Source of the DNA: Cephalotus follicularis
Taxonomy: Eukaryota > Streptophyta > Magnoliopsida > Oxalidales > Cephalotaceae
Direction: 5' to 3'
NCBI GenBank assembly: GCA_001972305.1
Contig: BDDD01000429.1
Coordinates: 227,314 to 291,313 of the forward strand
DNA length: 64,000 nucleotides
The position numbers were made by a program, and so were the translations under genes. Positions 35,653-49,300 of the stretch are shown here, piece after piece. How positions within the stretch are numbered: position 1 is the stretch's first letter; each line of letters begins with the position of its first letter. The notes beneath the pieces are model-generated. The model was given only the letters and a program-made list of their open reading frames with translations, was not told where the DNA came from and made no database searches.

Positions 35653-36264
35653 GGAAGTACCTCCCCCTCCAGCCTTTGACAGACTTTGCAGGATCAACCA
35701 ATAGCTTCTTGGTCAGACCAACGCGAATAACCATGCTTGCCAGAAGAGGCATTGAGGGAGTGAAATTCTTTGAATAGCCCTACCATCGCGATCACCCCCG
35801 TTTTCAAGCACCTCACCAAGAAGCCTATGATGAAGGCTCAAGATTGCGCTTGAAGCAGCGAAGGATGAACTTGGAAGTGCCTCAGAATTGCAATAGCAAA
35901 GGGTGGTATGGGAAGTCTCAAGCCATGCGACAGAGCATCTTCAAACACCACAAAGAGACCAGGTTTGCTCTATGTGGTCTCCTTGGGATCTCAGGGGAGC
36001 GAGAACTCTAAGCTCATCGAGAAACAGTACTTATGCGCCAGATTTTTCACTTTGTCACGAGTAAGCACACTCCTATCAAAGTGAGTCCTGAAGACTTGGA
36101 CCCCGGCCTCGGTAGAGGTAACATGAGGAGCACCCGCAGTGGCGGCTTCCATGGCTTCCTATGCACCAAGAGGACGGTCGGCGACGTTCACATCTCCTAC
36201 CACACGGCGCACCTCTTCAGGGGTATTGATTTGTCTTGCGGTTTGTTTAACCCTAACCATCTGG
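35653..36264 (-). pseudogene. Antisense ORF of the Tat element, 5' part
   Basis: Minus-strand start near 36262: MVRVKQTARQINTPEEVRRV, then the typical Transposase_28-like block FSMSLEFSLP, LSHGLRLPIPPFAIAILRHF, VHPSLLQAQS, FIIGFLVRCL and FKEFHSLNASSGKHGY. Several in-frame stops (near 36168, 36000, 35830 and 35708) have the form TAG or TGA. It joins the part at 25174-26644 once the copia element is removed. Confidence 0.65.
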
Positions 36265-36792
36265 ATTTTCACGAAGGAGCAAGAGAGAGATAGAAGATGA
36301 GAAGCCGAGGAAAACCTTAAGGATACTCAAGTAGTTTTGCAAAACAAACAGAGAAAAATAGCTATCCTGAGATTTTCACAAAGAAGATTTGAAAAGAGAT
36401 TGATTTGAAGTTTGAGAAAATCGAAAAATTTAGGAGAGCAATAGCTTTGAAATTCGAGGAAGCATAAAGAAACTTCTCCAAGAAGAATAAGCAATTTAAA
36501 GGGCTCTAGATCAATTTCAGACCATGCGATCTCTACGAAATTAAACGGTTGAGATTAACTCGTCAAATCAGGTGGGGAAAACGAAGAAGCAATGAGACGT
36601 AAGTGAAAAGACACAAATGGAAAAAACGCTTGCTCTGCCACGCCATAATTAATACCAAAATCGGGCCAAATAGCTAGGCCCAAAGACCAAAGCAGGCTTA
36701 GTTATGCACTAAAGCCCTGTTCAGAGCCAAGACAGACCTCTAATGGTCTTCCTCCTCTGCCAAGCCCAGAAAATGAAGACTAGGAGGGCATA
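36265..36792 (+). other. Tat 3' untranslated region and PPT
   Basis: AG-rich sequence upstream of the antisense start and before the 3' LTR. It is the likely promoter region of the antisense ORF, but no clear promoter is visible. The sense polypurine tract GACTAGGAGGGCATA (36778-36792) borders the 3' LTR. Confidence 0.5.
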
Positions 36793-37301
36793 TGATATGG
36801 GAAAAATTATACCCAAATAAACTGACATGTGTCTTCTGAAAATTCAATCATGTGTCCTCTAGAGCTACATACATGTGGTCGGGTCATTTACAATCTGAAA
36901 AGATAACGCACAACATAACGCTCCAGCGCAAAATAAGGAAATGGTGAGATACTCGGTCGTTTCCTTGTGATACAATAATCATCTCCGTAATGTAAGATGA
37001 CGGTGGGAAAACAGTTACAACCAAGTGATCCTATAAATATTACAAAGCAACACTTTACACAGGTCGGTAAATTTGAGACTTAAAGAACTTAATTGGTTCT
37101 TCCTTGCTATTATCTAACTTAAGCATTTGAGAGTCCCCGAGAGTAAAACCTCATGGACCTAATATTATTTTGCCTTTTGTGTACAGGGGAGATCATAAAA
37201 CACCTTACCACCACCTTCCTCGGAGCGTTCGGTGCGATTCCCTCTACAAATCAAACTTCTATACGTAGGGGACTGTTGTGGTGTTAATTTCGACATCAAC
37301 A
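36793..37301 (+). repeat. Tat 3' LTR
   Basis: TGATATGGGAAAAATTATACCC to CGACATCAACA, followed by the target duplication ATTAG. TATA box at 37032-37039. Confidence 0.9.
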
Positions 37302-38193
37302 ATTAGTTTTTCCAATTTTTATTTTTCTTTCTACATCAAATAATATATGATGCATCAAAGTGAAAATATATTTTTTTAAAAAAAAAAAAAAACTAGGCAA
37401 AATCAAATTTGAATGGATGTAGCTTGAATTACGAAAAACAATGGTTTCTATATCTTTTCTCAATGCTTTGATTTGGCTTAGTTGTTAGAGGGTACTATAC
37501 GATAGCATTTTGAGTATTATGTTTTGATAATCTATGTTATTATTTGTGTGAAATTTACTAGGGATTTTTTGACTTGGGTAGTAATATTTTGGACTATGTT
37601 TCTTGTGTTGTATTAATACTTTATTAACTATGTTAGTATATGATATATTTTTTGTTAATTTTTTAAAATATATTTATATTTTTATTAAGTAATCGTACGT
37701 TGATAAGACTTGTATTTTTAAGTTGTTAGAATATAAAAATTTAAAAAATATTTCATTTGTATAGGAAAATATGTTGTAGAGTGCGTTTCAAATGGAAGGA
37801 AATATTTTACATATTATACACTAAAAACTAGAAAATATTCTTAACCATTTGTAGTTTGATGAGAAAATAACCACGTTATGTTCCTTTATTAAAATTGATT
37901 ATTTGTACAAAGTCTTTCGTATCCTCGTTATAAATGCGTTTAACTTTTGATTTAAGTTTAGGGGTAGGCAAGCCTATAATACTACAAGGTGCAGAGTGGT
38001 ACTTTTAGACTTTTGAGTTTCAGTGCAGGGTAAGGAAGGCCTAAAACACTACAAGGTGTAGACTGTAGAGCACTGTAGACGCGTACAACATCTTCAATGT
38101 TGCTTTATAGTTCGATTTCTTGTGTCTCTCATGATTACAGTCACCAGAGTTGCAGACAGAAGATAATAGAGTTTGCAAAACCCATAAGAGAAA
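37302..38193 (+). promoter_or_regulatory. Upstream region of the glycosyltransferase gene
   Basis: AT-rich unique-looking sequence between the Tat element and the start codon. It has an A-run at 37376-37391 and two related words (ACTACAAGGTGCAGAGTG near 37981 and ACTACAAGGTGTAGACTG near 38049). No certain TATA box can be assigned. The Tat 3' LTR ends 892 bp upstream of the ATG. Confidence 0.4.
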
Positions 38194-40252
38194 ATGAGCG
38201 AGAGTAGAATGAGTCAGTGGTCATCAAGGTTTTATGGCCATTTCACAGAGACCATAAGGAGGCCAAGTACTCCTCTCCTCTTCATATTCTTCGCGTTCCT
38301 CGTTGGCTTGTTTCTCTTCACTCGCTTGCTTGATTCCACTGTAAGTCCTCCATTTTACATTATTTCTAAGATAATAAATGATATTATCCACTGTAAGTCC
38401 TCCATTTTACATTATTTCTAAGATTATAAATGATATTATCCACGATTTTTGCATTGTTTTAATATCAAAAGACAACTCTACCTTTTAATATCTTGTCACT
38501 AATTTGTTACTTAACTGCCTCTTCTTTGATTTTTTTTCTATCTTCTGTTTCTTAACACTGTAGTTTAATAAACTGCACTGAGTAAAGGAGATACATGTAT
38601 TTGAATATAAAAGTATGATAAAAAAAAACTAATTTTTTATTTTTGTAATTAGCGATGAAAACTTACATGCAATAGCTCAACCCTTCAACAATGGCAAATA
38701 ACTAAAGGGCGTCTGCGACACATCATTATAATGTAAAGTGTTAATGTAAACTAAAGGCCAGGAAATGGAAAATAGAAAATAGAAGGGTGTTTTAGTCTAA
38801 CCAAATAATATAGAGTTAACAATTAAAGTTATTTTTGATATAAAGAACAATAAAGATAAATAATGTAATCAAATATACGGTATATGAAATGTTATTTAAT
38901 TATTAAAAAAGAATAATAGTTACAACAAATTTTTTTATTTTATTTTAGTAATATATTATGTATTTATTATCTTACTTTATTTGATATAATAGCGTTGTTT
39001 AGGTAAAAATCGTTTCTTTGTATTCTATAATCTTTATACACACTACTTCTTTGTGTATTGCCCAGTAATATTGACTTGTAATTATTACTTGGTGATCTAT
39101 TTTGTAGCAGATTATTTTAACTACCACAACGACCATAACAGTCACTAACCATATACCTGGACTAAACTGCACAACCTTAAACACGACGATAACATGCCCC
39201 ACAAATAACTACCCAAATTCCAAAAGAGAAGATCTTTACCGTCCAACACCTGCCGCGTGTCCGGAATACTTTCGATGGATACACGAAGACCTAAGGCCAT
39301 GGGCCCACACAGGCATCACCAGAGAAATGGTAGATGGTGGAAGAGCGACAGCATTTTTTAGGCTGGTGATAGTTGATGGCAAGGCTTACGTTGAGACATA
39401 CAGGAATGCGTTTCAATCTACGGTTGCTATTACGCATTGGGGGATCCTACAGTTGTTAAGGAAGTACCCAGGACAGGTACCGGACTTGGACCTGATGTTT
39501 GAATGCAATGACAGGCCTGCTAACCCATCAAATTACTATAATGGGCCCCATGCCCCGGCTCCACTTCCGATATTTCGGTTTTGTTCGGTTGATGGTTTAG
39601 CTTATATTGTTTTTCCTGATTGGTCTTTCTGGGGATGGTAAGTAACACGCTTCTAAACTCCTCTTCGACCATCTTTCGAGCTTAATTGTCCCATTAAATT
39701 TATTTAAGGGCAAAATACTCAAGAAAAAGTATCTGATTTATTATTTTGAAGGATACTTTGATACATATATTTAAAATCATGTATTTAACACTTGACTTTT
39801 GATCATTTGGATCATAACCACCTTATAGTTAAGCTCAAATCAGTAAATAAACATTAAAATAAACGTCAAATGACTTAAAAGACTTTGAATAAATTAGAGA
39901 CACTTAAGGGTCTAATAAAATTAAACGTTAAGGGCCTTTTAAGAATTTATCATTTTTCGTATTAATCTTTTCTCTCTCTTTAAAAAATTGGTTCTTGATT
40001 AATTTCCAAACTTAGGGAAAACAGTTTGATTTAAGACTCCGTTTGTTTGGAGGAAAATATTTTTTTCATTTTCCTGTGTTTGGTAACATTTAGAAAATAA
40101 GTAAACGGAAAATATTTTCCAGTTAACGGAAAATCTTAATATAAATATAGGAAAATGTTTCGCTTAAAAAAAAGTGGAAAACATTTTACACTCACTTCTT
40201 TCTCTCTCATTGTTTATCTCTCTCTCACACTCTCTATCTTCCTCTCTCTCTG

Positions 40253-40304
<52 letters not shown>

Positions 40305-43300
40305 TAACTATATTTGGACTCTATATGTATTTAGATATAATACTTTTAATTTTGTGAAATATATTTGCTATATTTTTTAATATACGAATGTTAATGGAGA
40401 AAAAATGATTTTTTTTGGTATATTTTTTGGTATACGAATAATTAAGGAAAATATTTTCCATATTGTGTTCCAAATAATGGAAAATATTTTTTGGATTATA
40501 TACCAAACACTGAAAAATAAAATATTTTTCAATAAAATATTTTCCTAAAGAAAATATTTTCCTCCAAACAAACGGAGCCTAAGTGTAAAAATTTTGAATT
40601 TTCTACTTTGGGCTTAGTTGTCGAAAAGTTATGCCTTTCGTACCCAAAAAAAATAGTTGCAAGGAAAAATATAGCAAGTATAATGTTCTCTGTATTATGT
40701 TTGGTAGAGAAGATAGAAAACGCCAATGATAGAAAATTATAAAGAAAAATAGTTGCAAGGAAAAATATAGCAAATATAATGTTCTCTGTATTATGTTTGG
40801 TAGAGAAGATAGAAAACGCCAATGATAGAAAATTATAAAGAAAAGAAAAGAGAGAGGTAAAAATATTAATTAATAGGATAAAGTCCTAAAGTCCTATTAG
40901 ACACATAAGTCCATCTAGTTAATTTGGTCAAAGACAATTAGGTTTTTTGACCTATTAAAAGTTGAAAATTTGAGCAATTAAGTCATTTTGTTAAGTAATT
41001 GTGACTATTTTCGTTAGCAATTTTCAAAGAAAATTTAAAAAAAAAATTTTTAATGGCAAAAAAATTGCTTTTTTGGGTATATTTGGCCATTAAAATCACT
41101 TTATTTAAATGTTGTTAAACCTTAACATGGAGAAGAGTAACAGTTACTTAACAGAAATACTTAATTACTCAAAATTAAATTCGTTGATAGGTCAAAATAC
41201 CTAATAGTCTTTGAGCAAATTAGAGGGAACTAAATATCTAATAAATCAAACCTCAATGATATTTTAGGACTTTATCTTAATTATTTTCTATCCATGTGTT
41301 TAGTAAGAATGATAAAATATCCAAAACAAAATGTAAAATATATTTGCTTGGTAGGGTTAAAAGAATGAATAAAAGAAAGTTTAAAAGGATAATTTGACAA
41401 ATATACTCTTGTGTCAATTCTTATTCATGGAAATAAATTGTGAAATTGAAATAAATAAAATAAATGAGTCATCACCACAGTCTATTGTTTGTGGTCTTTA
41501 TCCTCGTTTTCATGTATGATCGATATTATCGTCGGTAGAAACCTTAGCTTTGGTCTCGGCATAGTAACGGTGTCTTGCCAGATATGGGATGGTGAGTGAT
41601 ATGAGTGATGGTTTTTCAGGTCAAGGGTGGGGTATAGCCTACCTGTTCTCCTACTTTTCTTGTACCAAAATCTATCCATTTCGGGTTGCCTAGAAGATTT
41701 TAGATCATTTCTTGCTTTCTATCATCCCTAAAATCGTCTATACCAAAGAATAGATTTTGAATTCGACCCTATTTTTTGTCTACATTTACATCCTCCCTAA
41801 AATCTTCCATACTAAACGTAATAAAATAAAATAAAAATAGTTAAGCATTAAGGTATGTTTGTCTACTACTTGTTTTCAAAACTTGGTTAGATTTGAAACT
41901 TAAAAAATGTATGAAAAACTTGTTCTGGTCTTACCATAAATAATTTTGTAACTCACTAGCATTGTTAATGATAAGAGGGTGTACTGTTGTAATTTTTTTT
42001 TTCCTGTGAGGTAGGTAAGTGATCATGAATGAATGATGTAGTAGCTTCAAATCACCTACTCATATATATCAATCTTATGGTATTACGAGTCCGTATGATG
42101 GAGGTGTATCTGCATTTTGTGATCCCTAAACTTTAATTGGTTCTTTACAATGATCCAATTTGATTGTGTTTTCTTATGTGACAATTGTATGTTTTATGGG
42201 CTATAAATCATTGTAATAAGTGAACCAAAGTATCAAGTTCGTTTTTACTTGTAAAAGCAGGGATTGAGGAAGTATTTGTCATGGAATTTTAAAAAATGCC
42301 CCACTAGCATATTTATTATTTAATCAATGATCCATAAGAAAGGAGTGGTCACTATTAAATCAAAAGCTTGCAATCGTAGGTTTGGTAACGATATCAGTAT
42401 TTATAAAAGCCATTGTAACGAATAATGAATCTCATTCCAAATTCATTCAAAGTGTTAGATATATGTCTTGAATTTTTGGGGTCCGACCAACTTCCAGAGA
42501 AGTTTGAGCACATTAGCTCTTTGGTATACATCATAGCAGGGAAGTCCAAACACTCAGACTGTCAAGCAGACTACCAGAGAAGAGAAGTCAGAGCACTCGG
42601 CTCTTTGTCAGACCAGAAAAGACATAGGTCCGAGCACTCAGCGTTCTGATTGTCCTTTGCTCAAGAGAAAAGGGAAGCAGCATGGTGAGCAGTCTGATTC
42701 GGCAAATGTTGCAAATGGTAATACGTCTGATGCGTCAAGCAACGTTCTTACAGCGTGCTCTGCCGTTATTTTTTCAGAGGATATTTGGGTTATGGATTCG
42801 GGAGCATCATACCACATGTGCCCAAACAGAGTCTGGTTCGCGATATACGAACCAGTGAGTAGAGGATCAATTTTGATGGGTAACGACACAGTCTGCAAGA
42901 CAGTGGGTATTGGTACTATTCGGATCAAGTGTCACGATGCAGCAGTGAGAACTTTGACAAAAATAACGCATATACCAGACTTGAAGAAAAATTTGATATC
43001 GTTGGGCAGCTTGGTCCATAGGGTATGTGTACACTAGTAGAGGTGGAGTACTTAAAGTCTCCAAAGGCAATCTAGTTGTGATGAAGGGTACCAAGGTAAA
43101 TCACCTTTATCACTTGCAGGGCAGCACAGTAATGAGATATGTAGATGTCGCATCCAGCTCAGTTTCTGAAAAAAATAGAACAAAACCGTGGCATATGCGT
43201 TTGGGCCACATGAGTGAGCGTGGCTTGTCAACTTTGAGTAAACGTGACTTGCTGTGTGGGGAGCAGACCACCCCACTTGAATTTTGTGAACATTGTGTAG

Positions 43301-46300
43301 TCGACAAGCAGACCAGAGCAAGATTCAGTACTGGTACATATTCGACAAAGGGCACACTTGACTACATCCATTCTGATTTGTGGGGACTAGCTCAGGTTCC
43401 ATCTAAGGGTGGTGCTCTTTACTTTGTGACGTTTATCAATGACTATTCCATGAAGGTCTGGGCTTATTTCTTGAAGAGAGAGTGATGTTTTCGAAACCTT
43501 CAAGAAGTGGAAAGCTCTGGTAGAGAATCAGACTGGGAAGAAGATAAAACGTCTGAGGACCGACAATGGTCTAGAGTTCTGTGGTGCTGAGTTCAATGAG
43601 TTTTGCACAGATTCAGGGATAGTACGGTACCGTACAGTTAGGCACACTCCTCAGCAGACTGGGGTGGCAGAGCGTATGAATAGAACTCTTCTGGAGAGAG
43701 CAAGATGTATACTCTCTAATGCCAGCATGGAAAATGATTTCTGGGCAGAAGCTGTTAACACATAGTGTTATTTGGTGAATCGTTCTCCTTCAACAGCAAT
43801 TGAATGCAAGACTCCATTTGAGGTCTGGTCAGGTAAGCCTTGTGACTATTCAACTTTAAAAGTTTTTGGATGCCCTGCTTATTATCATGTTAAAGATGGT
43901 AAGCTTGAACCTAGAGCAAAGAAGCGCTTATTTGTAGGCTATGCTGATGGGGTGAAGGGTTCTATGGTGCCAGAAACCTGGTTCACCCAAGTTCATTATT
44001 AGTAGGGATGTTACTTTTAATGAATTGCTTATGCTTGATCAGAGGAAGGTTGTTGTTGAGTCTGCAGGTAAACAACATAATAAGGAGGACGAGGTGGAGA
44101 TTCAGGTGGAGCTTCCAGACGATACCACTATTAATAATGATTCAAGTTCAGGGGAGGAAGCTGCATATGAGGTTGAGCAACCGTACTCTATAGCTATTGG
44201 AAGAGAAAGGAGGCAGATCCGGCCCCATCAGAGATATGTGTATTCTGACTTGGTGGCTTATGCTCTGATGACAGCATAAGATGTGGGAATTCAAGAACCC
44301 TCTACCTATACCAAGGCTGTCACTTGCCCAGAGTCAGAGAAGTGGTCTATTGCAATGGTTGAAGAACTGGAATCTCTAGACAATAATCAAACTTGGGATT
44401 TGGTGGAACTGCCTAAGGGGAAAAGAGCCATTGGATGAAAATGGGTCTTCAAGAAAAAGGAAGGAATACCGAGGATTGAAGATGTTAGATACAAGGCACG
44501 ACTTGTAGGTAAAGGATATAGTTAGAATGAGGGAATCGACTATGATGAAGTATTCTCTCCAGTGATAAAACACACATCCATTCGTGTATTACTGGCCATG
44601 GTTGCTCTATATAATTTAGAGCTTGAGCAGCTTGATGTCAAGATTGCATTTCTGCATGGTGAGCTTGAGGAGAATATTTATATGGTTCAGCCAGAAGGGT
44701 ATTATGTTGAATGAAGAGAACACCACGTCTGCAGATTGAAGAAATATTTGTATGGTTTGAAACAATCCTCGAGAAAATGGTACAAGAGATTTGACAGTTT
44801 TATGATCGAGCATGGTTATCAGAGGAGCACCTACGATAGTTGCGTCTACTTCAGACGTCTTGATAATGGTTCCTTTGTCTATCTCATTTTATACGTGGAT
44901 GACATGCTCATTGCTACGAAGAATATGTCAGAGATATTGGTTTTGAAGAAACAGCTCAATGAGGAGTTTGAGATGAAAAATCTCGGCCCTGCCAAGAAGA
45001 TCTTATGTATGGAAATTTAGAGGGACGTGAAGGAAGGGAAGCCATTTCTCTCGCAGAGGAAGTATATTGAGATAGTACTTGAGAGGTTTGGCATGCATAA
45101 TGCTAAGTCTGTCAATACACCATTGGCATCTCACTTCATACTCTCAGCTCTGCATTCACCTCAGTCAGAGGCCGAGGAGCCTGCTATGTCACGTGTCCCA
45201 TATTCCAGTGCAGTAGGAAGCATTATGTATGCGATGGTCTGCACTCATCCCGACATTGTTCAGGCAGTTAGCTTGGTGAGCAGATATATGGAAAATCCGG
45301 GAAAGGTTCATTGGTAGGCAGTGAAATGGATACTTAGGCATCTTAGATAATCAGTGGATTTGGGTTTAGTCTTTGACAGAGAAGCTTTGAACGGAACCAC
45401 AGTTGTTGGCTTTGTGGATTCCGACTACGCTTGTGATCTCAATAAAAGATGATCATTAACTGGGTACATCTTCACCCTGTCGGGTTCAGGTATTAGTTGG
45501 AGATCAACTTTACAGTCGACAGTTGCCTTGTCTACTATAGAGGCAGAGTACACGGCAACAACAGAAGCAGTTAAGGAAGCTGTTTGGTTAAGGAATCTTG
45601 TCCTCGAGCTTGGACTTCAGCAAGAAGAAAGCTCTGCCGTCTTCTGCAGCAATTAGAGTGCTATATACTTGAGCAAAAACCAAGTATATCATGAGAGGAC
45701 TAAGCACATTGATGTCATGTATCATTTTATCCGAGAAGCCATCTCTGATAGAAATATTACAGTGAAGAAAGTTGGTACTGCTAACAATCCTGCAAATATG
45801 CTGACTAAACCAATCCCCGCCAACAAGTTTAAGCATTCCTTGAACTTGGTTGGCATGCTTGTTTGATTTGTGCCACATCGGGGGCTTTGGTGGCGAGGCA
45901 AGAAAGAAATTTCACGTTCGGTTTGTTGAAGTAAACATCATTCTTTTATTACATCTCTTGCTTCTTACACCGAGTTCGCTCACGTAAGCTTAGAGCTGTT
46001 GGGAGAATGAGTTCGACTTTTTGACAGTTTAGAAATTCAAGCCAAGGTGGAAATTTGTTAAAATATGTCTTGAATTTTTGGGGTCCGACCAACTTCTAGA
46101 GAAGTCCGAGCACCTTAGCTCTTTGGCAGACTTCATAGCAGGAAGTCCGAGCACTCAGACTATCAAGCAGACTACCAGAGAAGAGAAGTCAAAGCACTCA
46201 GCTCTTTGTCAGACCAGAGAAGACATAGGTTCGAGCACTTAGCGCTTTGGCAGACCATCCGAGCGAAAGTAGTTCGAGCGATCTGCTCCCGAGAGCACTT

Positions 46301-49300
46301 TTCGGGAAGTAGTCAGAGCACTACTGCTCTGCATATACTAAATATATTCGAAGTAAGACTCCTAAGTCGAGACGGAATATGACTCATCTTTCTAGTTGGG
46401 TTAGGGTTTTGTGAGAGTATATATATGTTATGTTCTCACTTGTAAAGTACGTTGAAGAGAGTTTAGTTTAAACTTAAGTTTTTGAGCAGTTGTAAGCTTT
46501 TGTTAGAGAGAGAAACAAGTTTTGTTCTTTGGTGATCGATTCTTCGATTTTTGTAACATGTAACTCTTTCGTTTAATTTAGTGAAATTCCTCTCCCTCGC
46601 CCATGAACGTAGATTACATTGTCGAACCACGTAAATATTGTGTTTTATTTTGTGTCGTTCTTCATTTTATTTGTTTGGTTGCTATCTTTGTTTTCGCTGT
46701 TTGTTATAACACAAAGTTTTATAAAAGTCATTGTAACGAATTTTGTATGGAAACCATTTATCATATTATTTTCTATTCTATGGAAAATGTTCTGTTTAGA
46801 AACTGTATATTGAATCTCCATCCTGACATTTGCGTACTGTTTCGCAGGCCTGGTATCAATATAAAGCCGTGGAATACATTATTGGAGGATTTGAAAGAAG
46901 GCAACAAGAAGATCGGATGGATGGAAAGAGAGCCTCATGCTTACTGGAAGGGCAATCCAAACGCTAAACCTAAGGAAGACATCATGAAGTGTAATGTCAC
47001 AGAACACCAGGACTGGAATGTTCGTGTATATGCCCTGGTATTCTTCTTGCCTATTTTTGTCATAAATAGAAATGTAACAACGACATAAATTAATGAAGAG
47101 GATTGAAGCATGGTACCAGTTCGGTAGGAGCTTCTCAAGACTTTTGCTAGTGATTGAGTTGTCCTAGCTCATAACCTTGAAAATGAGAACACCTTGTTAC
47201 ACATATGTGACATACATGTCCCATCCGTTATAATGCCTAGAAAATCAATTGTAGGACTGGCACAAAGAAACACAAGAAGGTTACAAGAATTCAGACTTGG
47301 CAAGCCAATGCCGTCATAGGTACGTAAAATTCTAAAATTATACTTCTTAGCTTTGCTTTCGTTGCTGGTTCACTTATGGGTTTAATTTTGATATTTATTT
47401 TTGTTTCTCTTCTTATTGTAGTTTTTTTTAGGTTGAATTTGATGTTCTAAATTTAAAAGGTTTAATTTAATGACTATAGTTTATATTTGATTGAATTTCA
47501 TGTCTCTATTAACATGCCATTAGGGAAATCATTGAAATAAAAGCTAAAACGACGTCAATTTGAAACCATATATGCCAAATTAAAACTTTAAGTATGAATT
47601 GTATCATATAATAAGTTAGAGGGCAAAAATAAAAATTTTCATAGTTAGAATTACTAGTATTAAATGTTGTTGTATGCGAATTTTATACTCAATAATTAAT
47701 AGTAAAATCTATAAAATGTCAGTGAAATTGAAATTTAAAAATAACAACTAAATGAAAATTACAAATTATAATCAACATACCTCAATTATATAATAGACAA
47801 TGTGATTTTTTTTAATAAATAGAAATAAGTTTATTACAAAAATTATACTCAATTTATTTGAAAGTGCAAAAGTTGAATAAAAGAATAAGAAAATAATTTT
47901 TTAGAGGTACTTTGTTGCCCGAACATATCAAAATTTGGAACGAACAATCAAAGACCTACTTTCTAATACTCATATCAAATAATGTTAGCATGGAGTTGAA
48001 CATTAGTGGCACTAGGAGTTGGGAAAGGAGAGAAATAAAGGAAATAAGAATATCTTCAGATATTTTAGGGTCTGTGATAATAAAAAAGGCTCCTCAGATC
48101 GTTAATGACGATTAATATTTAAAGGCAATTCCTTCTAGCCTGCAGCCTGAGTGTTGTTTAATTACTCAATCCACCTCTAATCTTATCTTATTCATGGATA
48201 GATTATGAAGAGCTTTTAAGTAAACTAAAATAATCATAGAAACCAATGCTTGGTATTCTTTCGCGGTGTAAACAAATAAATAATAAACGTAATAAAAAAT
48301 ATAAATAAACATAAGTGACGTTCATTTAAGTAACTAATTTTACCTGACTTGATCGGCTTGAATGATCTAGTCAGATAGTGATTAGTTAACCGTTATTTGA
48401 AGCAAGAATTTTTCTTGATTGAAACTCTCCTCGATTAAGTTAAGGAAATCTTCCGCTTTCCTTATAGGCATTTCTAGCAAGCATTTAAACGGGAGAGATA
48501 GTCAATGAATATCCTATATTACTTACATTGTACTAGTGACAACTTAAAAATTAAGATATAAAAGTGGCAATCTCTACAATCAATTATACATAAAACAATC
48601 CATCATTGTTCACTATCTTCTTTAATGTGATTTTTTATTTTGTGTTTTTTTATGTTTAACACAACAAATTATTTATTCTGTAATTTCATTGAAAATATAT
48701 TATTTATAATTTTTATTCTGATGAATTAATAGGCTTTTTTGTGTTTGATTTTCATACTACTTAGTGAGTATTATATAATGAAACTACATCATATCCAATA
48801 TGTCTATTGAGTGTTACAAACAAAAGGAAAATTTTCATTTTCATCCCCTGATTATATTAGTAATCTCAATTTGCAGTCTCATATTAAAAAATTTTAATTT
48901 GTTCGTCTGTATTTACGTGATGACGTCATTTTGACTTATATTTTAATGACTCCCTAATGAAATGTTGAAAGTGACGTGAAATTGGAACTACATATACCAA
49001 ATTGAAACTACACAGGTCAAATTAAAACTTTCAAATTTGGAACAATAAATAAAAATTACTCGTATAAGTTGAGGGTTCCCTTATCTTTATTACTCGTTAC
49101 TCTTTCATGTTCTATTATCCCTGTCATTAATTTATCTGTGTTGCTTCCAAATGCCCACTTCATGCAGGTTTAAGATATACGTCGAAGGGATTGGATGGTC
49201 TGTCAGTGAAAAATACATTCTTGCATGTGATTCACTTACCTTACTAGTGAAACCCCGTTATCATGATTTTTTCAGTAGAGGTTTGGTGCCAATGCACCAC

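Larger units (their letters stand above)
17827..37301 (+). mobile_element. Tat-lineage Ty3/gypsy retrotransposon with nested copia
   Basis: LTRs of 508 and 509 bp flank the element, and the same five bases ATTAG lie outside both ends (17822-17826, 37302-37306). Internal order: PBS, gag, protease, RT, RNase H, a second archaeal-type RNase H, integrase, then a long 3' region with an antisense ORF. The dual RNase H and the antisense ORF place it in the Tat lineage (Retand-like). A 9-kb copia element sits inside the antisense ORF; without it the element is about 10.5 kb. LTRs differ clearly (roughly one base in eight by eye), so it is old. All ORFs carry stops. Confidence 0.9.
42453..46711 (+). 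mobile_element. Ty1/copia element in intron 2, 5' part deleted internally
   Basis: Flanked by a perfect 5-bp target duplication CAAAG (42448-42452, 46712-46716). The 5' LTR start (42453 to about 42643) is joined directly to the last knuckle residues of gag; the rest of the 5' LTR, the PBS and most of gag are missing. Then protease, integrase, RT and RNase H follow in sense orientation with the host gene, and a 3' LTR of 656 bp. Since the outer ends and target duplication are intact, the deletion followed (or came with) insertion. Confidence 0.9.

Noticed and set aside
40174..40380. Ser/Leu-rich ORF
   Set aside because: Translation of the (CT)n microsatellite inside the MITE.
46603..47088. 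161-codon ORF
   Set aside because: It is exon 3 of the glycosyltransferase gene read together with LTR and intron sequence; only 46848-47037 is coding.
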